Assembly (NCBI RefSeq): GCF_002355215.1 | Contig: NZ_AP014612.1 | Span: 744,001 to 808,000 of the forward strand | Length of the DNA stretch: 64,000 bases | DNA from: Streptococcus troglodytae | Lineage (GTDB): Bacteria > Bacillota > Bacilli > Lactobacillales > Streptococcaceae | Direction of reading: 5' to 3' | Shown here: positions 52,014 to 61,692 of the stretch, piece by piece | How positions within the stretch are numbered: the first letter of the stretch is position 1 | Layout of the letters: each line of letters begins with the position of its first letter | Made by a program: the position numbers and the translations under genes | Notes under the pieces: model-generated | Told to the model about the DNA's origin: nothing | The model's input: only the letters and a program-made list of their open reading frames with translations | Database searches by the model: none

Positions 52014-52148
52014 ATGGACAGTCAATCTTTTATCTCAGTTCTTCCTTTGAGTGTTATTTAAAAACAGATGTAAAAGTTGAAGATAAATTAAAAAGTTGTT
52101 ATTGGTTTAGAGGTAAAAACTACTTAGGCTAAGAATCAATATTCATGG

Positions 52149-52154
52149 TATAAT
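52149..52154 (+). promoter_or_regulatory. -10 box of the methyltransferase gene
   Basis: TATAAT at 52149-52154, followed by an AT-rich leader of ~25 nt and GAATGGAA before ATG 52187. No good -35 is seen. Confidence 0.55.
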
Positions 52155-52186
52155 ATATATCATAATAAGTAGAATGGAATATATGT

Positions 52187-55100
52187 ATGTCAAATCTTTT
52201 TGCAGTAGAAATGTTAGAATATCTTGAACCTAATTTGAGTGGTATTGAACATTTTGCAAAATACCTTGGTTTTAAAGTTGAGAAAGTTGAAAGTATTAGA
52301 GAATTATTTGATAAAAATACAATCTTTGCTTTTATGCGACCTAATAATTTAGGAGGTATATTTGCTTATGTTACTACTCAAAATAACCTAACTACTAAAA
52401 CTCGTGCAAATCAGTTCAAGACTTTCTTTTTGCATGCAACACAGGCAATGATGGAGAGAGATCAGACAAGTGCAGAAGTTGATTTTATCATTGTCATTGG
52501 AAAAAATATAGTCATTATTTTTGATTCAGCAGACTATAGACGAAGATTGATTTTAACATCTGATAAATTATCTCGAATTAATTCTAAATATTTGACGAAA
52601 TTAACATTATTACATTCAGATTCTTTGGTAGATAATAAGAATTATATAGAAGATGACTTTTTTGGTTTAATCCAGCTTGATGAGACATTTAAAACAGATC
52701 TCTTTCGATTCGCAATTGCTGATGATGAACAGTTTATTAATAAAACTAGGATTTTACGTCTTAATTTTTGGAAGAGAATTCAGGAAAATTCCAAGTGTCA
52801 ACGTGTTATTAAAGATATTTTTTTCAAAAAACTTGACCAGATAGATGAAACCTCACAATATTATGCAGATGTGATTTCTGCAGTTTTAGATACCTTAGTT
52901 TTACGTTATATTCTAGTCCGAATTTTAGAAGGACGTTTTGGGTATGAAAATGAAGCAGCTAGAAATTCTGTTTCAAAAGTTGGTCTAGGGACATCAGTTG
53001 ATAAGACTCTCGAAACTAAAGCGCATTTTGATTTACAAAGAGTAGAAGAAATTTTATCCTCAAAAAATGAACAATTATCGTTGTTTGATGTTATTCCTGA
53101 TGATATTAATGACCAAGAAATTGCAGAAATTCATGAAACCCAAATTTCCTATATGGAAAATGTTTATGGCGGAGATTTATACGTTTCAGATATTGCGAAA
53201 GCTGCCACTAGAATTGAAAAGACATTAAGTGAATCTGAGTATGCTCTTATTTGGAGAGTAACAAGTTCAACTAATCTTGATTTTGATTTAGAGGATGTCA
53301 CTCCTGGAACTATTGGTGAGCAATATGAGCAGACTCTTAAGATGAGTTTAACTAAAGATGTAGCTGGAAAATGGGAATATAGCAAAGATAATACTCAACA
53401 ACGAGAACAGGGAGCATTCTATACAAATGCTAAAATTACAGATTATATCATTAATATTACTTTAGGAAAAAGACTATCTGAAATCTCTGATGAACTTCGA
53501 CATGCATCATCAACTTCTCAGAAAATAAAAATTTTAAGAAGTGTTCTAAAACTTAAAATGGCCGATATTTCAAGTGGTGGTGGGACATTTCTTGCTGGTG
53601 CAGTTAGGAAGCTAGGAAATTGGTATGCTGAATTAGAAAAACTGCCAGACGTAAAGCCTTTGCTTGTACAAATAAAAGAATTTGGTTCAGTCGTTGATTT
53701 TCAAAAATTTGCAGTAAATCATATGATTTATGGTGTTGATCTTGATTTAAAAGCTTTGATAGTATCTAGTTTTGCATTGACATTGGAGTCTTTAGGTGAT
53801 ACTCAAAGTAAACTTCCCGAACTAATTGGAAAAAATTTAATTAATCAAAATTCACTTATTTCAGTGGTTCCTGAATCACTAAAATTAGAATGGTTTAATA
53901 CTTATAAAGACACAATTAAAGAGCTATATGGTGAAAAGAAAAAATGGATTTCTGGAAAAGGAAACAATTTTGCTGAAGTAAAAGCCCAGTTGCAATTAAA
54001 CTTTATTGATATGGCTTCTGATTATATTAAAACCAAAAAATATACCAAAGAAGACCTAGAGAAAACTTTTGTTGATAAACATATGGAAGTCTTAGAATTT
54101 AATCTTCCCGAGGTTTTCTTTGATAAGGATGGAAACTATAGTGGGGGATTTGATATTATCTTCGGTAATCCTCCATATATTCAGCTTCAAAAGAAACAAA
54201 TTTTTTCTGATATTGAGAAATACATTTATAAACAATTGGGAGAGTTTGATAGCTATGAAGCAACGGGAGATATCTATAGTCTTTTCTTTGAACGCGCTAC
54301 TCAATTATTAAAAACTCACGGACTTTTAGGATTTATCACATCTAATAAATATTTGCGTGCTGGTTATGGGCAGTCTTTGAGAAATTATTTTTTGAAAAAG
54401 ACCAATCCATATCTCTTGATCAATCTTGGTTCAGGTATGTTTGGTGCAACAGTAGACACTAGTATCTTAGCTTTGGAAAAATCTCATAATAAAAATGAAC
54501 TACAAGCTATTGATTTGGTTCAACGTGATAATAATCCTCAAAAACGATTAGAAAATATGAGCGATTATATTAAACAGAATACGTTACAAATTTCTTTTAA
54601 TAAAGATGATAGTTGGATTATTTTGTCTCCAATCGAGCAATCAATAAAACACAAAATTGAATCGTTTGGCACACCGTTAAAAGATTGGAATATTAGAATT
54701 AATAGAGGAATTCTTACAGGATACAATGAAGCATTTATCATTGATAAAGCAAAACGAGATGAACTGGTTGAACAAGATCCCAAATCTGATGAAATTATAC
54801 GACCAATTTTGAGAGGCAAAGACATTAGACGTTATTCTTATGATTTTGCAGACAAATATCTTATTACAACTTACGATGAGTATACCGATTCTAATGGGAT
54901 TAAACATCCATCCATTAATATAAATGATTATCCTGCTGTTAAAAAACACTTAGACTGCTACTGGAACGAAATAAACAAACGTCAAGACAAAGGGGACACA
55001 CCATATAATCTCAGAAGATGTGCATATATGGACGATTTTTCTAAACCGAAAATTATTTATCCTAATATGACAAAGTATCTCCCTTTTTATCTTGATATTG

Positions 55101-55375
55101 AGGGCTTTATGGTAAATCAAAAGTGTTTCATCATGACTGGTGAGAAACTGAATTATTTGACAAGTTTTTTAAACTCTAATATCTTTAAGGTTTGCTTTAA
55201 AGATTACTTCCCAGAATTACAAGGTGGAACAAAAGAATTGAGTAAAATATTTTTCGAAAGGATTCCAGTTCCTCAAAATGTACAAGATAGGGTTGTAACA
55301 GATGAAGAAATTTATCAACTTTATAATTTCACAGAGGATGAGATAAACTGGATTTCTTCTTCAGTTAATAAATAA
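52187..55375 (+). CDS. Eco57I/PglX-like adenine DNA methyltransferase (phase-variable C-terminus)
   Basis: The 1062-residue protein has REQGAFYT (from 405), motif I ADISSGGGTFLAGAV (Asp 460) and the catalytic NPPY (661-664) of N6-adenine methyltransferases. From ~791 a TaqI/Eco57I-type target-recognition domain follows (TGYNEAFIIDKAKRDELV, IRPILRGKDIRRYSYDF, LTSFLNSN). A perfect 23-bp repeat at 54559-54581 starts in codon 791; its inverted copy at 56190-56212 leads into a silent alternative C-terminus. No own nuclease motif is evident in the first 200 residues. Its AT-rich codon use contrasts with the his operon. Confidence 0.9.
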   Translation: MSNLFAVEMLEYLEPNLSGIEHFAKYLGFKVEKVESIRELFDKNTIFAFMRPNNLGGIFAYVTTQNNLTTKTRANQFKTFFLHATQAMMERDQTSAEVDFIIVIGKNIVIIFDSADYRRRLILTSDKLSRINSKYLTKLTLLHSDSLVDNKNYIEDDFFGLIQLDETFKTDLFRFAIADDEQFINKTRILRLNFWKRIQENSKCQRVIKDIFFKKLDQIDETSQYYADVISAVLDTLVLRYILVRILEGRFGYENEAARNSVSKVGLGTSVDKTLETKAHFDLQRVEEILSSKNEQLSLFDVIPDDINDQEIAEIHETQISYMENVYGGDLYVSDIAKAATRIEKTLSESEYALIWRVTSSTNLDFDLEDVTPGTIGEQYEQTLKMSLTKDVAGKWEYSKDNTQQREQGAFYTNAKITDYIINITLGKRLSEISDELRHASSTSQKIKILRSVLKLKMADISSGGGTFLAGAVRKLGNWYAELEKLPDVKPLLVQIKEFGSVVDFQKFAVNHMIYGVDLDLKALIVSSFALTLESLGDTQSKLPELIGKNLINQNSLISVVPESLKLEWFNTYKDTIKELYGEKKKWISGKGNNFAEVKAQLQLNFIDMASDYIKTKKYTKEDLEKTFVDKHMEVLEFNLPEVFFDKDGNYSGGFDIIFGNPPYIQLQKKQIFSDIEKYIYKQLGEFDSYEATGDIYSLFFERATQLLKTHGLLGFITSNKYLRAGYGQSLRNYFLKKTNPYLLINLGSGMFGATVDTSILALEKSHNKNELQAIDLVQRDNNPQKRLENMSDYIKQNTLQISFNKDDSWIILSPIEQSIKHKIESFGTPLKDWNIRINRGILTGYNEAFIIDKAKRDELVEQDPKSDEIIRPILRGKDIRRYSYDFADKYLITTYDEYTDSNGIKHPSININDYPAVKKHLDCYWNEINKRQDKGDTPYNLRRCAYMDDFSKPKIIYPNMTKYLPFYLDIEGFMVNQKCFIMTGEKLNYLTSFLNSNIFKVCFKDYFPELQGGTKELSKIFFERIPVPQNVQDRVVTDEEIYQLYNFTEDEINWISSSVNK
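54559..54581 (+). repeat. Left 23-bp inverted repeat (invertase site)
   Basis: It is a perfect inverted copy of 56190-56212. It starts at the third base of codon 791 of the methyltransferase and encodes SDYIKQN. Both copies are in the same codon phase relative to the C-terminal halves they lead into. Confidence 0.93.
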
Positions 55376-56211
55376 AGTTGATTTATCAACCTATCAATAG
55401 ACTCAGAGTTATTATTCTTAAGTAATTCCTTGATTTTGCAATCTATTTCATTTGTAGGTTTTAGTATTCTCAAATTTTTAACATTATCAGCATTTCCTGC
55501 ATTACCACCAGTAGATTCTCCAACGATCGAATTCATTAACCATATAAAAAGTGATGAATTCAATGTTGCAGCAAGATATTCTATATTTTCTCCAGTTATA
55601 AAATGCATGCTATCTTGAATATAGATTCCTTCGTCAATAAGACCAAAAGATTTCTTACTTGATATTCTATTCCAAGCAATTTTTGGCTTATTAAAATCGT
55701 CCCAATAAGCTATGCTATCTTGAGTTTCAAACCATTTGTTATTCGTTTTTTTGCGGGCATTATTTCCTATAATTCCATCAATGGCTTTTGCTCCAGATTG
55801 TTCCAATTTCCTTTTATCAAATGTTAAGAGATAATCTCTAACTGCTGGATATTCATCAATATCATAGTGTTTAGAAGGGAAAGTACAAATTAGATACAAG
55901 CCTTCAAAATCGTAACCATAGCGCTTGATATCACGGCCTCTTAAAATCGGTCGTATTAGCTCATCTGTTCTTGTTCGTTCATTAGTGGTTTGACAATTAT
56001 TTAGAATTTCTTCACGTTTTTTCGTATCTATAATAAAAGCATCATTATAACCTGTTTTAATTCCATAATTAATCGAAATATCCCAATCTTTAAGAGGTGT
56101 TCCTATAGATTCGATTTTAGATTTAATCGATTGTTCAATTTGAGATAAGATAATCCAACTTTCATTTTTTCGATAGGAAATCTTGATTTTATTCTGTTTA
56201 ATATAATCGCT
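55321..56211 (-). other. Silent alternative C-terminal (target-recognition) cassette
   Basis: On the minus strand a 296-codon frame begins at the inverted repeat with SDYIKQNKIKISYRKNESWIILSQIEQSIKSKIESIGTPLKDWDISINYGIKTGYNDAFIID and ends FISSSVKL. It is homologous to the resident C-terminus at both ends (IRPILRGRDIKRYGYDF; LAATLNSSLF) but differs in the middle. The frame has ~46 more codons upstream (to 56349) that are the reverse of the recombinase gene and not protein-like. It lacks a start, so it is read only after inversion. It overlaps the 3' end of the resident gene by 55 nt. Confidence 0.9.
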
Positions 56212-56212
56212 C
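56190..56212 (-). repeat. Right 23-bp inverted repeat (invertase site)
   Basis: Perfect inverted copy of 54559-54581, 26 nt before the recombinase start. Confidence 0.93.
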
Positions 56213-56237
56213 CTTTTTAGAAAGCAGGTGTAAAGGA

Positions 56238-56855
56238 ATGATTTATGGATATATAAGGGTGAGCACAGATAAACAGACTGTAGAAAATCAGCGATTTGAA
56301 ATTGAAGGATTTGCAAAAACACGAGGAATGATAGTTGAAAATTGGACATCCGAAATAATCAGTGGTACAAAGAAAGCAGATGAACGTATATTAGGAAAAT
56401 TGCTTGAACGATTGAAAAAGGGAGATGTCCTAATCATTAGTGAATTATCCAGATTAGGAAGAAATCTTTTGCAAATTATGTCTTTGTTAAATTATTTAAT
56501 GGAAAAAGAAATTATTTTATTAACTGTCAAGGAAGGCTATGAATTAGGCAACAACATTAATTCTAAGGTTTTAGCATTTGCATTTGGTTTATCTGCTGAA
56601 ATTGAAAGAAATCTAATATCGCAACGAACAAAAGAGGCATTAGCTAGAAAAAGGGCAGAAGGAATTATTTTAGGAAGACCAAAAGGACCTGCTAAAATTT
56701 CAACTTATAAACTTTACAGACACAGGATGAAAATTTTAGAAATGCGAAACAATGGTTTATCTTTTAATAAAATTGCCCGCTTTTATGGTGTAAATAGAGC
56801 AACTGTTTCAAAATTTATTAAACGTATAACAGGAGAAAAAGATGGCATCAGATAA
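56238..56855 (+). CDS. Serine recombinase (DNA invertase, Hin/Pin family)
   Basis: The 205-residue protein starts MIYGYIRVSTDKQTVENQ (catalytic Ser 9), with ISELSRLGRNLLQIMSLL, the FAFGLSAEIERNLISQRTKEALARKRAEG E-helix and a C-terminal HTH (NNGLSFNKIARFYGVNRATVSKFIK). This is the size of Hin/Gin/PinR invertases and resolvases, not of large integrases. Its place, 26 nt from the right inverted repeat, makes it the likely enzyme for flipping 54559-56212. GGTGTAAAGGA precedes the ATG. It overlaps the helicase gene by 14 nt. Confidence 0.92.
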   Translation: MIYGYIRVSTDKQTVENQRFEIEGFAKTRGMIVENWTSEIISGTKKADERILGKLLERLKKGDVLIISELSRLGRNLLQIMSLLNYLMEKEIILLTVKEGYELGNNINSKVLAFAFGLSAEIERNLISQRTKEALARKRAEGIILGRPKGPAKISTYKLYRHRMKILEMRNNGLSFNKIARFYGVNRATVSKFIKRITGEKDGIR

Positions 56856-59800
56856 TTATATCCCTGAAATCGGTACTGAAAATCGTATAGACAATAAACT
56901 ACGAACAATGCGTGGTGCTATTGGTGGTCTTATGGAACATAGTAATAAAATAAGAATTGCCAGCGGCTATTTTCGGTTGAGCGGAATTGTTGAATTAGAA
57001 GAAGATTTTAGACGTTTTTTTGCACGTTCAGAAAAAAATAAAATAGAATTGCTAATAAGTAATCAGTATGATACAAAAAGTACCGATACACGGGTTATAT
57101 TGGGAATTGCTGAAGGTTTAACTGATTATAGTACGGAGTCTTTCTATTTGGACAATCAATTCTACCAAGAATTAGTTGAATGGATTAAAACTGGTCGTAT
57201 TGAAGTTAAAATTTTTGTAGATGAAAAATTTTATAAAACTCATTCAAAGGCAGATATTGCGTTTTTACATGGAAAAGCTTATATATTTTCAGCTGCTGAT
57301 GAATTCATTAGCAATAGTGTTTTAATTGGTTCTTCTAATTTTACTTATGGTGGCCTTGTTGCTAATAGAGAATTAAACATGATTACCTCAGATTCATTTC
57401 CCACAATTAGAGCTTGGTTTGATGAAATGTGGTTTGAGTATTCTGAACCTTATGCAGATAAATTACTCAACGATCTTGAATTCCAAAAAGAGCATTATTC
57501 CAAGCCAAAAGTTGTTTATACACCAATTGAGTATTTTTATTGGAACTTGGGAAAGTATTTTGGTAAAAAAACTTCAGAAGCTTTAGTAAGCCGAGTGAAG
57601 GAAATTGAGAAAAAATTACCTTATCCTAGTCATAAAAATGGTAAAAAATATTTTACTCATCAATTTTATGGTATTTTACATGTTTATCAAGCTCTTAAAG
57701 ATTTTGACACTCAAATTTTGGCAGATGGAGTTGGTTTAGGAAAAACTTTAGAAGCTGCTAGTATTATTAAATTATATCTTCAAGATTTATTATTAAAAAA
57801 TGATAAACGAAGAATATTAATTTTAGCAAATGATCGTTTGCGAGAGCAATGGGTAAAGGAATTGGAAAATGTGGGAGTTTTCCTCTCACAAATTGATGTT
57901 ACCACACGTCAGAAATTTACAGGATTAAGTGAAGACGAAGTACATTTGTATGCTGAAACATATGCTTTAGTTGTTATTGACGAGGCCCATGAAGGTTTTT
58001 TACGTAAAAACAATAAAGCTTACCAAAATATGCAGTCTATGGTTTCTTATGCAAGAAATACTCAAAGTCGTACAATTAGAGGGCTTTTGTTAACTGCTAC
58101 CCCTTGGAATAATTCTAGAGAAGATGTTATTCGTTTAGGATTGCTTTTCTTAAATATTCAAAAAGTACCAAAGCAACGGCAATATTATAATTATGTACTG
58201 AGTAATCGTGAAAAATTACTCTATGATGTTAAGGATAGTGGAAACTATAACCATAATGCATATGTAGAATTTTGGAAAGATCTGTTTTACCAGCGAACTA
58301 GAACAAGTTTGGCAAATGATCAATATTTATCAGATAGATATCCAAAAAGAGAATTCCCGCTTGAAGATAATGAGGAACCATTTACAATCACTTATTCTAC
58401 AGATGTATCTCAATCTTTGAAGGAAATTCTGGAACGTCTTATTGAGTTGAAATTACCATATCAAGATACAGTATGGCAATATTTTGGCTCAGATAAAGAA
58501 AGTAATGTTATTTTACGTCAACGCTTTCAGTTGCTTCGTAGGGCTGATTCCAGTAATGCTGCTTTCGGGAGAAGTTTAGAAAATATTAAAATAAAATTAG
58601 AAGCATTTCAAAAAGATATTTTGAACTTACAGAACGGAAGTCTTTCTCAAGTCAAAAAGCATTTTTATTCCAAAGTAAATGGAGATTATGCAGAAGATTT
58701 CATTAATTTTGAAGAGGGATTCAACTTTAGCAGTGATTTTGATGATAATGAAGTAGATTTAAATAAATCTCAACGCGATCGTATCAGGCTAATTAATGAA
58801 AAATTAACAGAGCAAACACTCACCCCTCTATTAACAGAAATGTTAGAAGATGCAATTAGTGATATTCAAAATTTAGATGAAATTTTGGAACAATGGGAAA
58901 TCACGTCAAAAAAGGATGAAAAGCAAAAAATTATTCTGAACCAAATTAAAGAAATTATCTCTGATGGTGGAAAAGTACTAATTTTCTCAGAATTTTCGGA
59001 CACAGTAGAAAATTATTTTCAAGAAATGATTTTAGATAAAACTCTTTTAGAAGCTGGCGTAGGTATGATTTATGGTGGTTCTAATCGTGTTAACCATGAT
59101 GAAAGTACTAAAAAAGAAGTCTTAGGACGTTTTTCACCCAATTCTAAATCATATGAGCTTTTTGATAAAAAGAAATTTCTGTTTTAATTGGTACTGATGC
59201 GATCTCAACAGGGCAAAATTTACAAGATGCTGATCATATTATAACTATTGAACTACCATATAATCCAATGCGTTTGGAACAACGGATTGGACGGATTGAT
59301 AGACCGAAAATGAAAGGAGAAAATAGGATTTTTGTTTATGCTTTTCCTTCAGAAGAAGTTATCAGTGCTGAATTAAAACTTTCAGAGAGATTTGAAGGCA
59401 AAGCAAAAGGTGCTACTACAGATACTCAAGGTGATTTTAAGTTGCCATTTTTCCATAATGGCAGCTACAAAGGTGTTGTTGAAAGTTTATCTGACAATGA
59501 TAACAATAGCGAAAAAAATATCCAAAATGAGCTTCTGGCTTCAGTATCAGAATTTGAAGCTTGTGAACGTGTCCGTGATTTTTATGAAAAAATCGGTGAT
59601 GATTTTGTAAAGAATCGAGAGTTTCAATTCTTTCCTTACTCATTTAGTTACAAAGAATCCATGCTTTTGTTTCAAACAGAATTAAATGATATTAATGATA
59701 ATTTTATACAGAGAACAGCTCCCACAATCTGGGATATTTCAAGTAGGAAACAAGTCAATTTTTTAAAAGCTGAAAGTAGTATAAGAGGAATTTTACAGAA

Positions 59801-60290
59801 AAACGCTTCTCTTGAAATAGTTAAGGCTGATAATCTAGTAAACAACTGCATAGCTGAACAGATGAATATTGCTAATGAGATAGTTGGAGAATACAATAAA
59901 AATTTAAAAACTGTATTAGAATTAGAACAACAGCCTACTTATATTTTGGGATTAAGAAAAATTTTATTGGATAATATGCAAAGATATAAAAATAATTTTA
60001 TAAAACAGAATGTGAGTGGGAAAGAATTTAATAATATTGTTCAATCTTTAAATCAGAGAGGATTTAACTCAGAACAGCAAATATTTTTAAGAAACTTAAA
60101 AGATACTGAAGGAAACTTAAGCACTTTGAAGATTCATGAAAACATCTGGAACAACCTTAAAAGATTTGTAGAAGTATTTGGTAATAAATCTGTTTATGAA
60201 GATAAATTTATTTTTGAACAATCTAAAAATAAAGCGAATTCTCAGCATTCTCATTTAAATATTATTTGTGGAGTGTTAAAAGCAGATTAA
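56842..60290 (+). pseudogene. PLD-nuclease/SNF2-helicase fusion, single-base frameshift
   Basis: The N-terminus is a PLD-like domain (HGK at 143-145, GSSNFTYGG at 163-171). A superfamily 2 helicase follows: Walker A DGVGLGKTLEA (295-305), DEAH (380-383), LLLTATPW (motif III), LIFSEFSDT (motif IV). The frame breaks at the A5 run 59167-59171; one extra A restores KKEISVLIGTDAISTGQNLQDADHIITIELPYNP and QRIGRIDRP (motifs V and VI), giving ~1150 residues. With the methyltransferase it is probably the restriction/effector arm. Confidence 0.85.
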
Positions 60291-60308
60291 TTTGAGCATA
60301 TTAAATAG

Positions 60309-60599
60309 TTGATAATTATTTACATGCGTCAGCTTGTCAAACATTACGGCAAAGATCGAGCGTTAAAAATTCAGCAACGGTTAGATGAATTCAGTGCTGC
60401 TGAAAATTTAACACAGATTTCCCATTTACCTCCAGCTCGTTTGCACCAACTAAAAGGAGATAGGCAATATCAATTTGCTGTTGATATAGGTGCCAATTGG
60501 CGAATTATTTTTGAAGGTTATGACGAATATGATGTCTTAGTAACTGAGAAATCTGAAATCGTCACTTTATCTATCATTAGTATCGAAGATTACCATTAG
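60309..60599 (+). CDS. higB: HigB-type RelE-superfamily toxin
   Basis: The 96-residue protein has the HigB/RelE core QQRLDEFSAAENLTQISHLPPARLHQLKGDRQYQFAVDIGANWRIIFEGYDE, with the basic cleft Lys/Arg and the R/W/R pattern before the last strand. HigB toxins cut mRNA on the ribosome. TTG 60309 keeps the first beta strand (IIIYM); ATG 60324 would cut it. Neither has a clear ribosome site. It lies 13 nt before the antitoxin gene. Confidence 0.85.
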   Translation: MIIIYMRQLVKHYGKDRALKIQQRLDEFSAAENLTQISHLPPARLHQLKGDRQYQFAVDIGANWRIIFEGYDEYDVLVTEKSEIVTLSIISIEDYH

Positions 60600-60612
60600 G
60601 AGGACCATTGCT

Positions 60613-60930
60613 ATGCTAAATAGAAAACATAAAATGACAGCACCAGCTGTGACTTCTGCAGCGGATACTTTGTCGGAGCTTTTGGCTTATCATCACATTA
60701 AACAGAGTGATTTTGCTGAACGCATTGGGGTATCTCAAAAGCATGTATCTGATTTACTCAATCGTAAGAAATTTCTTAATGCAGATCTGGCTGTTCGAGT
60801 AGAGCAGGTGACCGGACTTCCTGCTGAGTTCTTGCTTCGTTTGGATATTAATTACAAATTGGCACATCACAAAGAGGATAATTCAGGTCACTCAACTAAG
60901 TTTTTACAAGCTTACGATTGGGTGGTGTAG
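60613..60930 (+). CDS. higA: HigA-type XRE antitoxin
   Basis: The 105-residue protein has an XRE HTH: TLSELLAYHHIKQSDFAERIGVSQKHVSDLLNRKKFLNADLAVRVEQVTGLPAEFLLRLDINYKL, the HigA/VapI pattern. AGGAGG lies 15 nt before ATG 60613. The toxin-first gene order is typical of higBA, where HigA also represses the operon. Confidence 0.9.
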   Translation: MLNRKHKMTAPAVTSAADTLSELLAYHHIKQSDFAERIGVSQKHVSDLLNRKKFLNADLAVRVEQVTGLPAEFLLRLDINYKLAHHKEDNSGHSTKFLQAYDWVV

Positions 60931-61054
60931 ACTCAAACTATTTTCAATTTTGTTGTAGTCAATATAGGAGCACTATTTTACAAAAATGGTGCTTTTTCTT
61001 GAAGCTAAAAACTGTTAAAATACCAATGGAACATCAAGCAAAAGAGTATATATC

Positions 61055-61297
61055 ATGGCAAGTAAAAGAATCTTTTGTGAACGTTGCTCGGACGATGTTC
61101 CTTTTCATATTGTGGATGATTTATCAGAATATGTCCAAACACACGGTCTTACTATTTCTGAGTCTGCAAGGCAAGCCATGCTGGAAAGAATAGAAGATGA
61201 CTACGATTTACAGGTTTTACGTCAAGCCATGGCAGAAGATGATGGAACACGTATTTCCCACCGAGAAGTTTTCAAGGAGTTTGGGATAAAAGTCTGA
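61055..61297 (+). CDS. RelB/DUF6290-like antitoxin, no partner toxin
   Basis: The 80-residue protein has the C-terminal pattern LTISESARQAMLERIEDDYDLQVLRQAMAEDDGTRISHREVFKEFGIKV of RelB/DinJ-like RHH antitoxins. The N-terminal part (SKRIFCERCSDDVPFHIVDDL) differs from the usual short RHH beta strand. No RelE toxin follows: after the stop only a ~19-codon frame is seen. It may be the relic of a second toxin-antitoxin pair. Confidence 0.7.
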   Translation: MASKRIFCERCSDDVPFHIVDDLSEYVQTHGLTISESARQAMLERIEDDYDLQVLRQAMAEDDGTRISHREVFKEFGIKV

Positions 61298-61660
61298 TAA
61301 TGAATCCTGTTAAACAACTTTTGATTGACTTCCTTTCCCTCTTTCCTATAATGAGAATAAAAAAAGGCTGAGCATTCGCTCAGCCTACAGGAACGTTTAA
61401 GACGGGGACTCTGTAAAGTTGATCTAATCTCATCTACTTGGTCAAAGTGGAGACGGGATTATTTTTTGACTTATTTTTAAAGATTTTATAGCACAAGCCA
61501 ATTAATTAAATAAAACTACTGAACCATAAAATGGTTTGGACAACTTCCAAAGCGGTCAATAAGCTCTCTCCTTTCCGATAGATTTTGTACTTATTTGCAT
61601 AGACACCCCTTTGAATCATTGCCATCCTGCCTTAGGAACTTCTCTATATCTCTTCATTCG
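61298..61660. other. Non-coding region after the accessory island
   Basis: It holds a terminator-like hairpin (61363-61385) and no supported gene. Short T-rich stretches near 61470-61520 could be promoter relics. Confidence 0.45.
61360..61388 (-). terminator. Hairpin, terminator on the minus strand
   Basis: AGGCTGAG-cattcg-CTCAGCCT is a perfect 8-bp stem. Its T tract lies on the minus strand (complement of AAAAAA at 61360-61365). Confidence 0.7.
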
Positions 61661-61690
61661 TAAAAAAGTTGAGCAAGTGTACTCAACCTT
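61661..61690 (-). terminator. Terminator of the HAD phosphatase gene
   Basis: On the minus strand AAGGTTGAGT-acacttg-CTCAACTTTTTT follows the stop at 61693 at once. Confidence 0.8.
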
Positions 61691-61692
61691 TC

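Noticed and set aside
56212..56349. The first 46 codons of the minus-strand cassette frame as a real N-terminus
   Set aside because: They are antisense to the recombinase 5' end and lie outside the inverted repeat; similarity to the methyltransferase begins only at SDYIKQN.
56238..56855. Serine recombinase as part of a transposon or prophage integrase
   Set aside because: It has only the short invertase/resolvase size, no transposase, no tnp inverted repeats and no phage genes, and it lies beside the inverted repeat pair.
60918..61193. 91-codon frame overlapping higA and the RelB-like gene
   Set aside because: It lies in another frame across both genes and the gap, has no ribosome site and its sequence (ISWQVKESFVNVARTMFLFILW) is a frame shadow of the antitoxin gene.
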